Shown here: positions 48,429 through 59,550 of the stretch, piece by piece
How positions within the stretch are numbered: position 1 is the stretch's first letter
Layout of the letters: the number at the start of each line of letters is the position of its first letter
From: Acanthopleura granulata
Taxonomy: Eukaryota > Mollusca > Polyplacophora > Chitonida > Chitonidae
Length of the DNA: 64,000 bases
NCBI GenBank assembly: GCA_016165875.1
Contig: JABBOT010000033.1
Location: 186,001-250,000 of the forward strand
Direction of reading: 5' to 3'
Position numbers and translations under genes: made by a program
Notes under the pieces: model-generated
The model's database searches: none
The model's input: only the letters and a program-made list of their open reading frames with translations
What the model was told of the DNA's origin: nothing

Positions 48429-49232
48429 GTGGATCGCAAATGTACTCTTATTTGTGGCAGCGCTCCGTGCTTATGGTATTTCTCGGCCTTGTACAGCCAC
48501 TTCAGAATAATGTTAAACTCGAAAAGGCAACAGAAACGAAGGAAGGAAATGTCATCCCAAAGCAGCCTGGACGGGTCTTTGACCCCTCACAACGCTACGC
48601 ATGCCTGCCCACAGTGTGATCTGATGATCAAAGACCACGTAGAACTCATCATGTCAAAGTTAAACGATGTGGTCACAGGTGAGAAACGTTAAAAACAAAT
48701 GGAACAAACTGAATTGAACATTGTAAATAAATTGACAATAATAATTAAATAGGATGAGTCGCGCATATTTAACCTAGGGAAGGAAAACGAGATACTTAAA
48801 GACGATATGCATGCCTTAGATTTAATACATGAAAATGATCAGGAAGAACTTGCTAGAATAAGCTAACAGCTTGATGCACTCGATACCAAATTCAATGATC
48901 TGGAGCAACATTCGTGTAAGGGAAGTGTTCGTATGTATGGCGTCCAAGGTGACTGTTTAACTGAAAGTTCTAAGGAATGCACCAAGCGAGTTGTAATCTT
49001 GCTCTCCGATGAAATGAATATATGCATAGCTGAGAGTGACATAGACCTTGCTCACCGTCTGGGAACAACACAACAAGACCTGGAATCTAAACCCAAAGGA
49101 CTTATTGTTAAATTTATGACCAGGAAGCACAAAAACGAAACCGTTAGAAAAGAAAGGGGGAATCATACGGGGGAAGTTGTGCAAACTTCTGCCATCGGAC
49201 AGGCCTTCTCGCAGATTTTGCTGTCAATTTAA
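48429..49232 (+). pseudogene. decayed LINE ORF1-like protein
   Basis: One continuous reading frame from about 48429 to 49232 is broken by three in-frame stops (TAA 48690, TAG 48750, TAA 48864). In order it shows a CPQC-type Cys pair, a heptad-rich helical stretch (KENEILKDD, QLDALDTKFNDLEQH) and then an RRM-like segment (VRMYGVQGD, TKRVVILLSDE, DIDLAHRLG, KGLIVKFMTRKHKNETVRK). The order coiled coil, 'LEQ-S--- ...RIYG', 'AHR-G', 'VKF' is that of L1-type or CR1-type ORF1 proteins, RNA-binding chaperones of non-LTR retrotransposons. No endonuclease or RT follows. The insertion sits 200 bases outside the left inverted repeat of the helicase element. Confidence 0.75.
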
Positions 49233-49435
49233 GATCAGGGTACATAGGACCTTGAATTTCGTGGTACATATCCAATAGACTTTGTACAATATTTTGCAGT
49301 ACTAACCGACAGTATCGGCATTACACAAACACATTTATCAGTTGTTCAACTTACCTTTCGGTGTTACACAGTTCTTTCAGGGGCCTCATCTCCAGCAACA
49401 ATATAAATGCACTAGAAACATTCCTCGGAATATTG

Positions 49436-49877
49436 TCTATACCCGACCCAGGTGTCTCCTTCTCCAACTGATGTTGTATTGGAGAGAGAAATCACCCCAT
49501 CCAGCCCTGCCAGCGTTCTCACAAAGATGTCAATAAAAAAAATTTACCTTCACCCACACTGCTCAGATTTGTTGTCCTTTGTCTTGAAACTACTATATAT
49601 TGTTTTCTACCACAACCACACCAGTTCTGGTCGTTCACAGCAAGAAATAACACATTTTGTTGCTTCACACACGTACATCTCCCCCCAACTTCAACTGGAC
49701 ACTGAGAAATTGTGCTAGTGCGCAAGCGCAAACATCGGTGTATGGGCGAGAAGGGCCAACATGCGACAGCAATGCCACTGGATCCAAGGTTTTCGCCTAA
49801 CACATCAAAAGAGTACTTGCAACCTTTTTTTCCGTGCAAACTTGTAGTCGCCATGAGAATTTCTGTTAGTAAACATG
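49436..49877 (+). repeat. left terminal inverted repeat
   Basis: Aligns with the reverse complement of 57926-58340 throughout: tctatacccgaccc at the outer end, gatgttgtattggag, ccagcgttctcac, tttaccttcacccacactgc, cacaccagttctggtcgttc, gcaagaaataaca, cttcaactggacactgagaa, attgtgctag, gggccaacatgcgacagcaa, and at the inner end ccgtgcaaacttgtagtcgc and gtaaacatgg. The last ATG is the helicase start, so the repeat would also serve as its promoter and 5' UTR. Confidence 0.85.
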
Positions 49878-52136
49878 GCCCTGAGTAAAACCATAAACGA
49901 AGTTTCGACAGAATTATTGCCATATAAACTGAAAAAAGTGCGGAAGTAGGTGCTCCAAAATATTTGTAATGGCCGACATGTCATTGGGATCCTTCGAACT
50001 GGCTGTGGGAAAAGCCTTTGCTTCGGGTTGCTCCCGGCCATCATAAAAAAAAGGTGTTTTTTTTTCTTTGAAATTGCAGACGGGTCTTCTCTTCGCAAAC
50101 TTGCATGCATAGGTGTAACAACACTTTTTTTAAAATCCAAGTCTCATGACTTACACGATGATTATTATTTGCTAATTAACTGCGCCCTGATGACGTCCAC
50201 ACCGTCCTAGTAATATCTTCTTTACGATCTGTCATGATGGACAATAGTAAGCGTATAATGACAATTACAAGGTCAGTAATCTTCAAAGTAACACGTATTA
50301 AGTAAACTTTTCACTGTGTGCACGAAAGCATTCTGTTACAGTTTGGCCTTTTGAAAAAGGTAATCGGCAGCTTAAACGCAAATGTAATAAATCACCGACG
50401 TCCAATAAAGGTCCGGATGATTGATTCGTCTTGAATTGTGATATAGGTGAGCAACAGCTATTGTTGAGTTTGTGGATGTCGTATACTTCTCTTGTAACTA
50501 TCTGTCATACTGTGACAATTACAACAATTTTCGTTCAATTATTGAGTTGACACTTTGAAACTACCATGGCCTCACAGATAATTTAGTTCCTCTGTTGATA
50601 TTCTTACAATAGGCATTGAGGAAGACAAATATGAACTGTTGTTTTCGTCCCCGGTATCAATATTTAATGAACCATGGTGGGTTTTTCTAAAGAAGAGGCA
50701 TCAACAAGTGCGTTGTTTGGTTATCGATGAGGCTCATTGTGTAACAACATGGTAGCTATTACCTCTTTTTTTGGTAACTTAGGATATTTCTTAAGTCAAC
50801 TTTGGAACATTTCTTTATTGACTGAATGTATTCGTGTGTGTAGCGTTCATGCATGCAGCCAGTGTTATGGGTGTGGGAAAGTGGAGTGAACCATCAACCG
50901 TTGGTATGTCGCTGACGAACTTGCACACTTATATCGCCTATTTACTGTCCACAGCCACATTTTCCTACACTGCTCCACAAAACGTTCTTGCGAAATGTGC
51001 GCACGTGTGCCTTAAAACAAACTCAAACGGAAAGCCAACACCGAAAACGTAAATGTCTGCTTCTGTGTACTAGTTGTAGAGGGAAAGAATTCCGAAACAG
51101 TACGTCCATATTGCCAGTGTGCGAGACGCTCTGACGGTAGAATATCCCGTTTTGGCGTTGACGGCAACAGCAACTGAAGAAATGCTTCCAGAACTGTTGT
51201 TCACCTTATCTCTCTGTCGGGAGGAAACCCAGCTGATTGCCAAGCTGCCAAACAGGTTGGCATGTCTTGTTATGAAACACCCATGATAAGCAATTACTGT
51301 CTTGAAGTCTCATATATACATGTACAATTTAATATATTTCCTTTTTCCAGGCCAAACATATACCTAGAAGTTGACACCTGTAGGGGGACTCTGCCAAGGT
51401 GCTTAAAAGCGTCATTATCAGTGTAATCGGTGAAGGGAATGAAGCCACTGAAGTGCTGATTTATACAAGGTATTCAAAATACACACTTTCAATCAATCGT
51501 CGTTTATCAGTGGCCAGAAATACCGACCCGCGAAAGGACAAATGGAACTGAAACTGGCATTTTCACAATGTTTAATCAATGCAATATGTTGATTCCTTTT
51601 CATTTGAACCATGGATGACAAACTGAGGGTTTACACAGGACTGATAAAAAGTCTGGGCATGAATATGTGGGTAGATGGAAGAAAAACGTCGTTCAAAGAA
51701 CGTGTGGAAATGTATCACGCTAGGACAGATCCGGTCCCCCAAAGAGACATTCTGCAACGTTTCACTACGGAAACATCTCTCAAGATAGTTGTGGCTACCT
51801 GTGCCGTCGGTGTTGGTGTCAAGTTCCAGATGTGCGATATGTTGTGTACTGTGGCCCGGGCCACAGCTTGCTGGACTTATGGCAGCAAATTGGAAGGACA
51901 ACGAGAGGCAGAGAACCTGCCAAAACCAGCATATATTTACCTCCTAGTTGTCTCAATCGGCACACCACCTCTGAAGATTGAGAGGGCCGATGAACACGCT
52001 GACAAGCGAAAGACCCTGCATTCGCCATTCTTTGCTGTCACTCCTGTTCGTCGTTCGGATGCCCAGTGACGAACTGAAATATTGTTCCCAGCAAACAAAG
52101 TGTTGTGCACACTGTCAGGAGTCTGCAACAAGAATT
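49875..52136 (+). pseudogene. RecQ-like SF2 DNA helicase, multi-exon, disabled
   Basis: An ATP-dependent 3'-5' DNA helicase of RecQ type, as far as motifs show. Exon 1 (49875-~50055) starts MALSKTINEV and has Walker A as RTGCGKS. Exon 2 (~50195-50248) carries motif Ia, VLVISSLRSVMMDN. Exon 3 (50613-50751) carries motif II, CLVIDEAHCVTTW. Exon 4 (51082-51255) has motif III, VLALTATAT. Exon 5 (51351-51469) ends EVLIYTR. Exon 6 (from 51628) has RVEMYHARTD, KIVVATCAVGVGVKFQ (motif V) and, one frame over, YCGPGHSLLDLWQQIGR (motif VI). Several exon borders are GT/AG and phase-consistent. Lesions: TAG at 49947, a frameshift near 51390, and another near 51828. A Cys-rich end (CCAHC) may close the protein. 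Confidence 0.85.
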
Positions 52137-54587
52137 AATTAAATCCTTAAAATGTATATATACTGCGTCTCTGTGTTGCTGGCGGAGTATATGCCGGCCA
52201 ATGAAACATCATGACGAATACACCAGACATGACACTCCACCCAGTCACATTATACTGACACTGGGTCAACCAGTCCTGTTTCCTTTGCCTAACGTCTCAG
52301 TGCTGAGTACCAAGCGAAGCAGCAACAGGTTATATTTTTGTAGTTTTTAGTATGACCCTACCAGGATTTATTCTGGGGCTTCCAACTCCACCAGGCCACA
52401 GAGGCGGTTATAGCTCTGCAAAAAAGTGGTCTAAACAAAAATAATAAGGGAGCAGCCATAACAATGACCATGTTACGGGAAGCAACCCTAAACAAAAATA
52501 CCTCCATACCTACCACAAAAGGGTTAAAATGCTGGCATAGTGATGCGCTCACGGTGAAGGCAACAACGGAACTCATGCTAAAACGGCTGCAAATGACTAC
52601 CTATTTTGTGGGTTGACACTTACACCTAAATATATCTAGTGCATTTGAGGTCTTCATGCAGCTATGTGCAGAAGTCTCTCTCAGTATTCAGCTTGGCTCC
52701 CATCCTCTGAGGATTGCTGAGTGAGCACTTCCTGGTGTACAGTTCAAACGCCCTGTGGCAGCGTAGGGGTGAATCGACTAACGCGTCAGCGAAGTATGAA
52801 TCAACGAAAAGTGATACATCCTTCTCAGTATCACCCTTGCGGGTGTAGTCGAGTCCGCAGGCAACCCAACCCAGAGTCTGATAAGATATTATCGAGATGA
52901 CGGCCATAGGCCCCGCTCGTTTGGGTAACCCGTTACACCATGTTGTGATTGTAACGACCATGGGAGGGCTGCAGCATTTCTGTGGTATAAGTAAAATATC
53001 ATATATAAATATGCAAATGAAGGAATAGGGTGAATAGTGGCAAGGAATGATTGTTGAGTAATACATCTGAAGTCTCGGTTCATGAACTTGCTCACCAGGC
53101 CCATTTCGATATTATTCCCGGCTTTGCCTTCTAAACTGGCAACCCTGTTCCACTTCAGGTCATGGCGCATACGTGCGCACAAGCCGCCTATGCCTTTGGG
53201 GATAATAGGAGACAGCAACTGGTCGTGTGAGTGTTTGTAAAATTAGCAACAAACCAACACAACTTTTAACACGAAAGAAGTAAGAAGTAAATAAAGAAAG
53301 AAATTTCGCTAAATTAATGGCCAGAGAAACGGTCAAAACTTTTCACTGATTACAAAATTACATTATTTTTCTTTATTACATTACATGTGTTCAGCGTGGC
53401 GATCAAATTCGACACGAGGAAAATTAACAGGCAAAATTAAAGAGGAAAATTCCCCAGTCCACATGCTGTTGGAACTTGTACACATATACCGCAGGGGAAC
53501 CAATAACCAAGGATTGCATGTTACACTTACTATTACATACTTACCTGCAAGTATATTAAACCTACTGATCAGGTAATGTGGATCAGTAAATGGAGTGCGT
53601 GCTGTTAGCACAGCCATCGCTACAAAACCAGTACTCTTGTGCCATTGGGGGGTGGTCTGTCGACACATTCGGGGTGGAACCACTGGTTCCAGCAAAGTGG
53701 GTTGTAGCATAGGACCATGCAGGCGTCTTCCTTGACGTTGACAACTGTACATAAAAATACCAAACAACTCAGAGAGTTGTCAACTTTTCATTAGTGAGCA
53801 GTGCTAAGGGCTTTTAGTTCTTACTTCCCAAACAGTCCATCAAAGGCAGTATGGCGAAATCAGTGTACTCGGATGTTTCTGGATAAGCCTCAAACCGCTT
53901 GAATACCAGGGCTACTCGCCAGACGTCTTCCAGTGGAATTGAATAGCACACGGAATTCACAATTCCTGCGGTCAAGCGTTGGACCCAGGCAAGCTTTTCC
54001 GCTTTCAACCTAGACGCCAGGAAGTTTGATGAAGTGTCCTTTACCCACTCTACACTCTTCATGCCATCAACATCATGTATCCAATTGTGAGAAACTAAAG
54101 ATGGAACGACATTCCTATTGAGAGAGTGTATACCTTTGTCAGTAATTAATCGCAGCAAGGTCATTACGACTTTGGCGGATGCGGTTTTCTTGGATGTTGA
54201 ATTATTACTACATAGGTAACTAGCAATCTCATTTTAATCGCATGTTTTCCCGATAATGCAATGTGCGGGAAACAAGCCTTGTGGTTCGCTCAGATCCCTA
54301 CTTAGGGGTTCGAACAGTGACCTCGAACATTTTCCAGGGTTGTTTGAAATTAGTCATAAATTTTTTCTACAGGGAATTCCGGTCGAACAGGATTTTCACG
54401 TTCACCTATGTCCCTCTGGGGAGATGGCTTTCCTCAGGGAAAACTTTGATCATCTCATCCTTGAAACGAAGTGGGACAACGTGAAGTGGCAGGAATGTAA
54501 TATACTAATAGCATCCTACTGCTCTTAGTGTGGTGTGTTAAGGGAGTTTCCAGTTAGAAATTTGCATTCTTGCCTGATCGTGAGCAA

Positions 54588-54715
54588 ATTGTGGATGGTC
54601 ATGAACTTTCACGAGGTTGTGCCCGGTTTCTTCCCAACACTATGCTGGCTTCTGTGGAATGAGTGAATTATTCGTGAGCACACCTAAGACATCCATCTAT
54701 TACATAAAGAAACCA
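54588..54715 (+). mobile_element. SINE family 1, degraded 3' fragment inside the element
   Basis: Has tgtggatggtcatgaacttt, ggtttcttcccaacactatg, then a degraded gaatgagtgaattattcgtg and agcacacctaagacatccat. It lies in an intron of the minus-strand gene, so it postdates or is tolerated by that gene. Confidence 0.6.
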
Positions 54716-56589
54716 GATCGTCATTAAGATTGATGGAGAAACATATCTACTTGTGTTGGATGGTCCACCCTTCACAAAACAGCTCCCGCTATGGTTGAGT
54801 GCAATTCTAGACTAATTTTCTCGACTGTAAACTGGCGTAAAAGGTAACGCACAAACCACCATCGTCAATGACATAGCTCTTACCTGAAGTAAAAGAGCTT
54901 CCTTGTCGAACCCTGAGGGTGTTTCCTCCACCCCCGCTGCACACCCGTACGCGAATGTTCCATTTGCGCAGAGGCGTTTAGCTGACCTTGTTAAATGGAT
55001 GGTGGCATTTTCCCCATGGGCAACAATAGGTATGACTTCACCGTCTATGGTCTTAGGGAGAAACTGATGAAGATGATGAATAATTGTTACAGTCCCCTCC
55101 GTTGTACCCGGGTCAGCCGACACCTACATTTCCCTGCGATGAAACAGCAGCAAGATTCTTCTTAACGTTCAATATAACCAAACAGTATAGATGATGAGTG
55201 TAGGCGGGATTTCCCCGCAATACATGCAAAATACTTGTGATCCCAACTCATTCTTTCATAGACTTAAGCAAATCTATATTCATGTCTCTGTGGCGTTCTT
55301 ACAATTGCATCATAAACAAAAAAAAACAATTTGTGTTTCTCCATATTGCTGTCTTGCCACCAGATGCTATGGAGTTGAATAGATTCCAAACACCAGTGGC
55401 GCCTTGTGAAACATTTAACGACAATTGTGAGGATGTTCTCAGATGCCAATACCATTGTTTTTATTTCCCTTCAAGGCCTTTTTAATGAGACAAGGAAATA
55501 CATGTTTTGATTTTCGGATTTACAAGTAAATCATTTCAATACCAGAACGTCATACAGAAGAAATGAACTGTAGAAACTTACGATGTTGCTTGCCAGATTT
55601 ATCTCTTTGGTGAATTCATGGGCTCGGTGCTGCGGAACAGACACACCCACACACACCATGTGATGCGCAATAGTTTTGGTGGTTAGAAATACCATTCTCC
55701 TCCGAGGTTCCATGACCGAAGGGTCGAGATCTTGGGCTGACGAAGTCAGACGGAACTCGGTTCTAAGCGGCGTAAATCGTAGCCCATATCATGAGTTGGT
55801 TTTTCGCAGGGTTTGCGTCACATCCAGCAGGGGTCTGTATTTGGACGTTGTCCTAACCCATGCTGAAACGGCTGTGCTCCCTCACCTCCAAATTCAACCT
55901 ACATCCCTGGAAAAAGTGTGTTGCTGTTCATAATACACCACCGTCTAAACTTAAGAAAGCAATTAAGCATCCACTGTTTATTTCAATCAGCCCAAACAAT
56001 TAAAAGTTGTCCCTCCCTCGCCCCACCCACATCCGCTAGTAGGTAGCAGTTCTCAAACGTGTAATGGCCATTTCGTCTCCAATATCTTACTCGTTACATA
56101 CACTTACTCCTGAACAAGTGTAGTTTCTTAAACTATGGCTGCTTACTGCTTAGCACCAGATAGAATGCAACCTCCGAGCACATAAATAGTTACTGCCAAT
56201 TGGCTCTGCTCATGTAGTAAGCAAAGAGTGAAGTATACCTCTACAGCTTTTTTCCAAGTGTCCATTTCATCAGTGTGGTGTTTAGCAAGTGAGGTGTCTA
56301 CCTAACTTCTTAAAGCTTAGACGCCCCCGGCTTATGCCAAATCGGTTAAGTGTTCTGAAGAACTGTTCGGTGCATCCTTGACGCCACAACTCTGCGTCAA
56401 TACATGCCTGCAATCAAAGATATAACACGCTGATGTCAGTCGTTGACAAGGTTCATAAGTAAATGTGAAAATGTTAAAGGCATAGAAGGATGAACAGATT
56501 TTACCCACAATGAAAATGGATGATAACCTTCACCGTCTTCCAGAGATTCTAGAACGAAAAGGAATATTCTCGAGATAGGTATCAAACAA

Positions 56590-56790
56590 CAAGCCTCTGA
56601 TGTCAAGTGACTTTGAACTGTGAGGTCGCATGCTCGAATCCAGGTGTGGTCTTTCAGGCCGCGGCTATGTCAAAAGGTTTGTAAAGCGATGGCTACGGTT
56701 GGTGATTTCAAACATTTAGGAAAGTGGCCGCCGTCATAAAAGTCCAACATTGTGGCGTAGGACGTTAAACCCAAATCATTCAATGTGATG
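56590..56790 (+). mobile_element. SINE family 2, long copy
   Basis: Carries a B-box-like gcatgctcgaatccaggtg, then tatgtcaaaaggtttgtaaa, gcgatggctacggttggtga, ggccgccgtcataaaagt and gacgttaaacccaaatcatt. This is the most complete member of family 2. The head before 56600 is diverged. Confidence 0.65.
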
Positions 56791-57925
56791 TTTGGAGAGA
56801 GCAATCAATTTTAAAATCATATTCTTTTATATTTTGCGAAGGAATTTATGTATTCATTGAAATGTACTCTCACAGGGGTCGTTTGTCATAGCGATTAAAT
56901 CTAAAAGAATGGACTAATTGTTGTCTGGGGAGACAGTGTGCATTGCCTTCGACAACACTAATCCAACTCTCTTACTCATAACTTCCGCGACTTCAAGGTT
57001 CAAAGAAGTTTTATTTCCATAGAATGTCTTCGTGCAAGAATACGCAATGCGATAAAACGTATGCTTATATATCATGCTATGTTTCATCAATAAATAAATG
57101 TGAATAATTGTTGACGTATTTGTGATAGCATTGTTGATATTGTGTATTCAATGATTCGTGATCCTGATATCGGTATAGCACGAGAATACAGTTTATAGTA
57201 AGTTGATTGTGGTATATTGGAATTTCTTGGGATATTTTCACCTTCTTTGTTTCCTCCCTCTTGTGGAGAAATGCCTGATAATCGGTTGTGAGTGCCCAAA
57301 GATTGCACTCAGTGCTTTTCCCGCACTTTTTTAAGCACCGTTTTCCAGGAAAACCCTCGTATATATGCCTGGTCCACAGTTGCAGCAAACGTTGTCTTTT
57401 AGACATTGTTCCTTATTTGCTCCGTAAAAATAAAGTACAGATTCCAACATATTATGAGCACACACGCCGTCTGCCTAATATAAATAATACATCCGCCTAC
57501 AATCCTCAGAAAGTTGGTCAATATTTAGAACCTGAACATAACACTAATCCATTATTGTTAAACAAACTAAATGTTAAATAATAATTTGGAGAAGGGGAAG
57601 GGACATTAACCCCGTTTCATTTAGTAGGTGACCGAGGGTAAAAATCGGTATTTCTATTTGTTGCTTTCATTTGTACGAGTAAAGTTATCACACATTCATA
57701 ATTACAACAAATGGCATACTTCTTGTTCAAGGGAACAGCATATTTCCTGCAGGATTGCTTCTTTGACAGCCGGGATAGACAGCATGTGACGCACTGCTGT
57801 TCTGTAGTTAGAACAGACGACACCTGTGGTTATTTGGCTCCTGCTAGCCTGTGATCGGAGCACTGGTACAGCTGCATCCTGAAGGCCTTCAACCATGTCT
57901 GTGTGTTTTCTTTTCCGTGAATTTC

Positions 57926-58340
57926 ATGCGATGTTTACTCACACAAGTTCTAGTACCGACTAACAATTTTGCACGGAAAAAAGTTGCAAATCATCTTTTG
58001 ATCATGTGTTTATAAATCATGTCATTTATCCAATCACATTGTTGTCGCGCGTTGGCCTTTCTCGCCTGCGTGCTAGCACAATTTCTCCGTGTCCGGTTGA
58101 AGTTTGGAGGAGACGGACTGTGTGGAGCAACAAAATATGTTATTTCTTGCTGCGAACGGCCATAACTGGTGTGGTCGTGGTCGAAATCAATAAAGAGTGG
58201 TTTCAAAACGAAAGACAACAAGCCTGAGCAGTGTGGGGGGAAGGTAAACTTTATTGATAGAAATTTTTGTGCGGACGCTGGGAAGGCTTGATGGAGGTGA
58301 CTTGTATCTCCAACACAGCATCAGCTGGGTCTAGTCTATA
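57926..58340 (-). repeat. right terminal inverted repeat
   Basis: Reverse complement of the left repeat with scattered substitutions and a gap of about 15 bases near the outer end. Core shared blocks on the minus strand: atgctgtgttggag, cccagcgtccgcac, ccccccacactgctcag, ccacaccagttatggccgtt, gcaagaaataaca, cttcaaccggacacggagaa, attgtgctagcacgcaggcg. Its inner end lies about 30 bases from the start codon of the minus-strand gene. Confidence 0.85.
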
Positions 58341-58931
58341 CAGTGCTGCCAACATATTCTTACAGCAATATTGCTAAATTCCAAGACAAGATAAAAATCC
58401 AAATAGCCGCACTAAACGTCATTCCCAAGCACAGGCCACTTTGGCCACACAATGCATTATATTTACAATCTTTATCGAAGTCTAACTTGTGCATTGAGCG
58501 TATCCTATAGATAATGACCACTGATTAGCTTTTACAGCAATATTTTCATCTCAATAATAGCAATACTGGTGTGTAAACGAGCCATTGTTGATACAGGAGA
58601 GCGAATTAAAAACGGGTTACTTTCCGCCGTGTTTTTATTGTTTTGATGATTCCACGGAATGATGTAGTTGCCAGGAGTGTAGGTGTTTTGTTTTGAGAGG
58701 TTAGATCTTTTGTTGAGTATAAATATTAGTAGCATTGCGGAGAGGAAGTTTTGGGGAATGTTTCATACTTACCGATGTTGGAAGTGAGGATATCAATGGA
58801 GCTGTGTAGCAACAAAAAGTATATTGATAATTTTATAATTCTGTTCTCTTTTGAGCTATATCGCTCATTTTTGTTGCAAAACTTTCCCCATATATTAATC
58901 TTGACCAGCCAGTTGCAAGGGTCTAGGATAT
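58341..58931. other. no recognised feature
   Basis: AT-rich sequence outside the right inverted repeat. Nothing recognised. Confidence 0.3.
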
Positions 58932-59092
58932 GGCAGCAAAATCCGTGAGAACACCTTCATTCTGGCTAACGGTGGCAAAATCCGTGAGAACACCTTCATT
59001 CTGGCTAACGGTGGCAAAATCCGTGAGAACACCTTCATTCTGGCTAACGGTGGCAAAATCCGTGAGAACACCTTCATTCTGGCTAACGGTGG
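58932..59092 (+). repeat. 39-bp minisatellite, 4 near-identical units
   Basis: Units GGCAAAATCCGTGAGAACAC plus CTTCATTCTGGCTAACGGT repeat at 58935, 58974, 59013 and 59052 with essentially no differences. As 39 is divisible by three, the array is open as a 13-residue repeat on both strands (minus: MKVFSRILPPLAR). The frame ends soon after the array, so I do not call a gene. Confidence 0.95.
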
Positions 59093-59421
59093 CTGGAGTT
59101 GTATGACTGGTCCTTAAAGGAACTACAGTAGTGATAAAAGAAGACCTTACTCAATCCAATCCAAATTTACTGAAGGCAGCTACGACTCATCCCCTTAATC
59201 TCTCATCCTGGTCTTGGGATTGGAAATTTTTTGCCAAACTCTCAACGAGCTAATCAAATGGATCAAATCTACAAAGTGCACAGACGATTTGATGAGATTA
59301 GCCAGATCCAACTCTAACCCATTACCATCCCCACATTACAAGAGAATGACGAAAGACGAAGCCCAGTGAAAGTTACAGTCTACTGAAAGTTCATCTACCA
59401 ACCTCTTCACTGCCAACAGCA

Positions 59422-59550
59422 TGCCCTGGAAGCCGGATGAGGACATCCCGTCCCGCATCTTGCGGGTCGAGACCCACCACTCGAGGACGCTGCAAATCTC
59501 GCGCGATTGGTGCCGTCCTCGTGTCGCGGATCTCGACACGCGGGGGCGAG
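59422..59550 (+). repeat. GC-rich inverted repeat, left copy
   Basis: Matches the reverse complement of 62395-62524: agcatgccctggaagccgga, tgaggacatcccgtcccgc, gcgggtcgagaccc, attggtgccgtcctcgtgtc and gcggatctcgac. It has an imperfect internal palindrome (gggtcgagaccc against gcggatctcgacacgcg). GC and CpG content stand out sharply from the AT-rich surroundings. Confidence 0.85.

Larger units (their letters stand above)
53050..57896 (-). pseudogene. DUF6589-like protein gene, putative transposase, multi-exon and degraded
   Basis: Exon 1 (57896-57720) starts with ATG just inside the right inverted repeat and encodes RSQASRSQITTG, AVRHMLSIPAVKEAIL and CCSLEQE, followed by a gtatgc donor. A degraded piece near 57350-57300 has FSWKTVLKKVREK. 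A clear exon (55123-54884, acceptor tgtag, donor CAG/GTAAGA) has IHHLHQFLPK, VAHGENATIHLTRSAKR and FDKEALLLQ. The next (~54188-53825, donor GTAAGA) has KTASAKVVMTLLRLI and HSLNRNVVPS. The last (~53218-53050) has LKWNR, GKAGNNIE and FMNRDF. The order GD-x-LT-like block, then 'RNV', then 'WNR...G..GNNI...NR' follows DUF6589 proteins as I remember them. Catalytic role is inferred from the setting. Exons between 57.2 and 55.2 kb are unresolved. Confidence 0.6.
49436..58340. mobile_element. large TIR DNA transposon with RecQ-like helicase and DUF6589-like gene (defective copy)
   Basis: An ~8.9 kb unit is bounded by inverted repeats of about 440 bases (49436-49877) and 415 bases (57926-58340). Two multi-exon genes point inward from the repeats: a RecQ-type helicase (+, from 49875) and a DUF6589-like gene (-, from 57896). 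They converge near 52.1-53 kb. The close fit between the repeats and the two gene starts argues that the whole is one element and not a chance assembly. Several SINE fragments (54588, 56590) inserted later. I saw no clear target-site duplication. The copy is inactive because both genes are broken or degraded. The superfamily is unassigned. Confidence 0.65.

Noticed and set aside
53381..53767. 128-codon minus-strand frame as an exon of the DUF6589-like gene
   Set aside because: It lies between two accepted exons, but I could not match it to the family or find phase-consistent splice sites. It may be intron.
54256..54528. 90-codon plus-strand frame inside the transposon as a third gene
   Set aside because: It lies antisense between exons of the minus-strand gene, has no recognised domain, and its start overlaps another frame.
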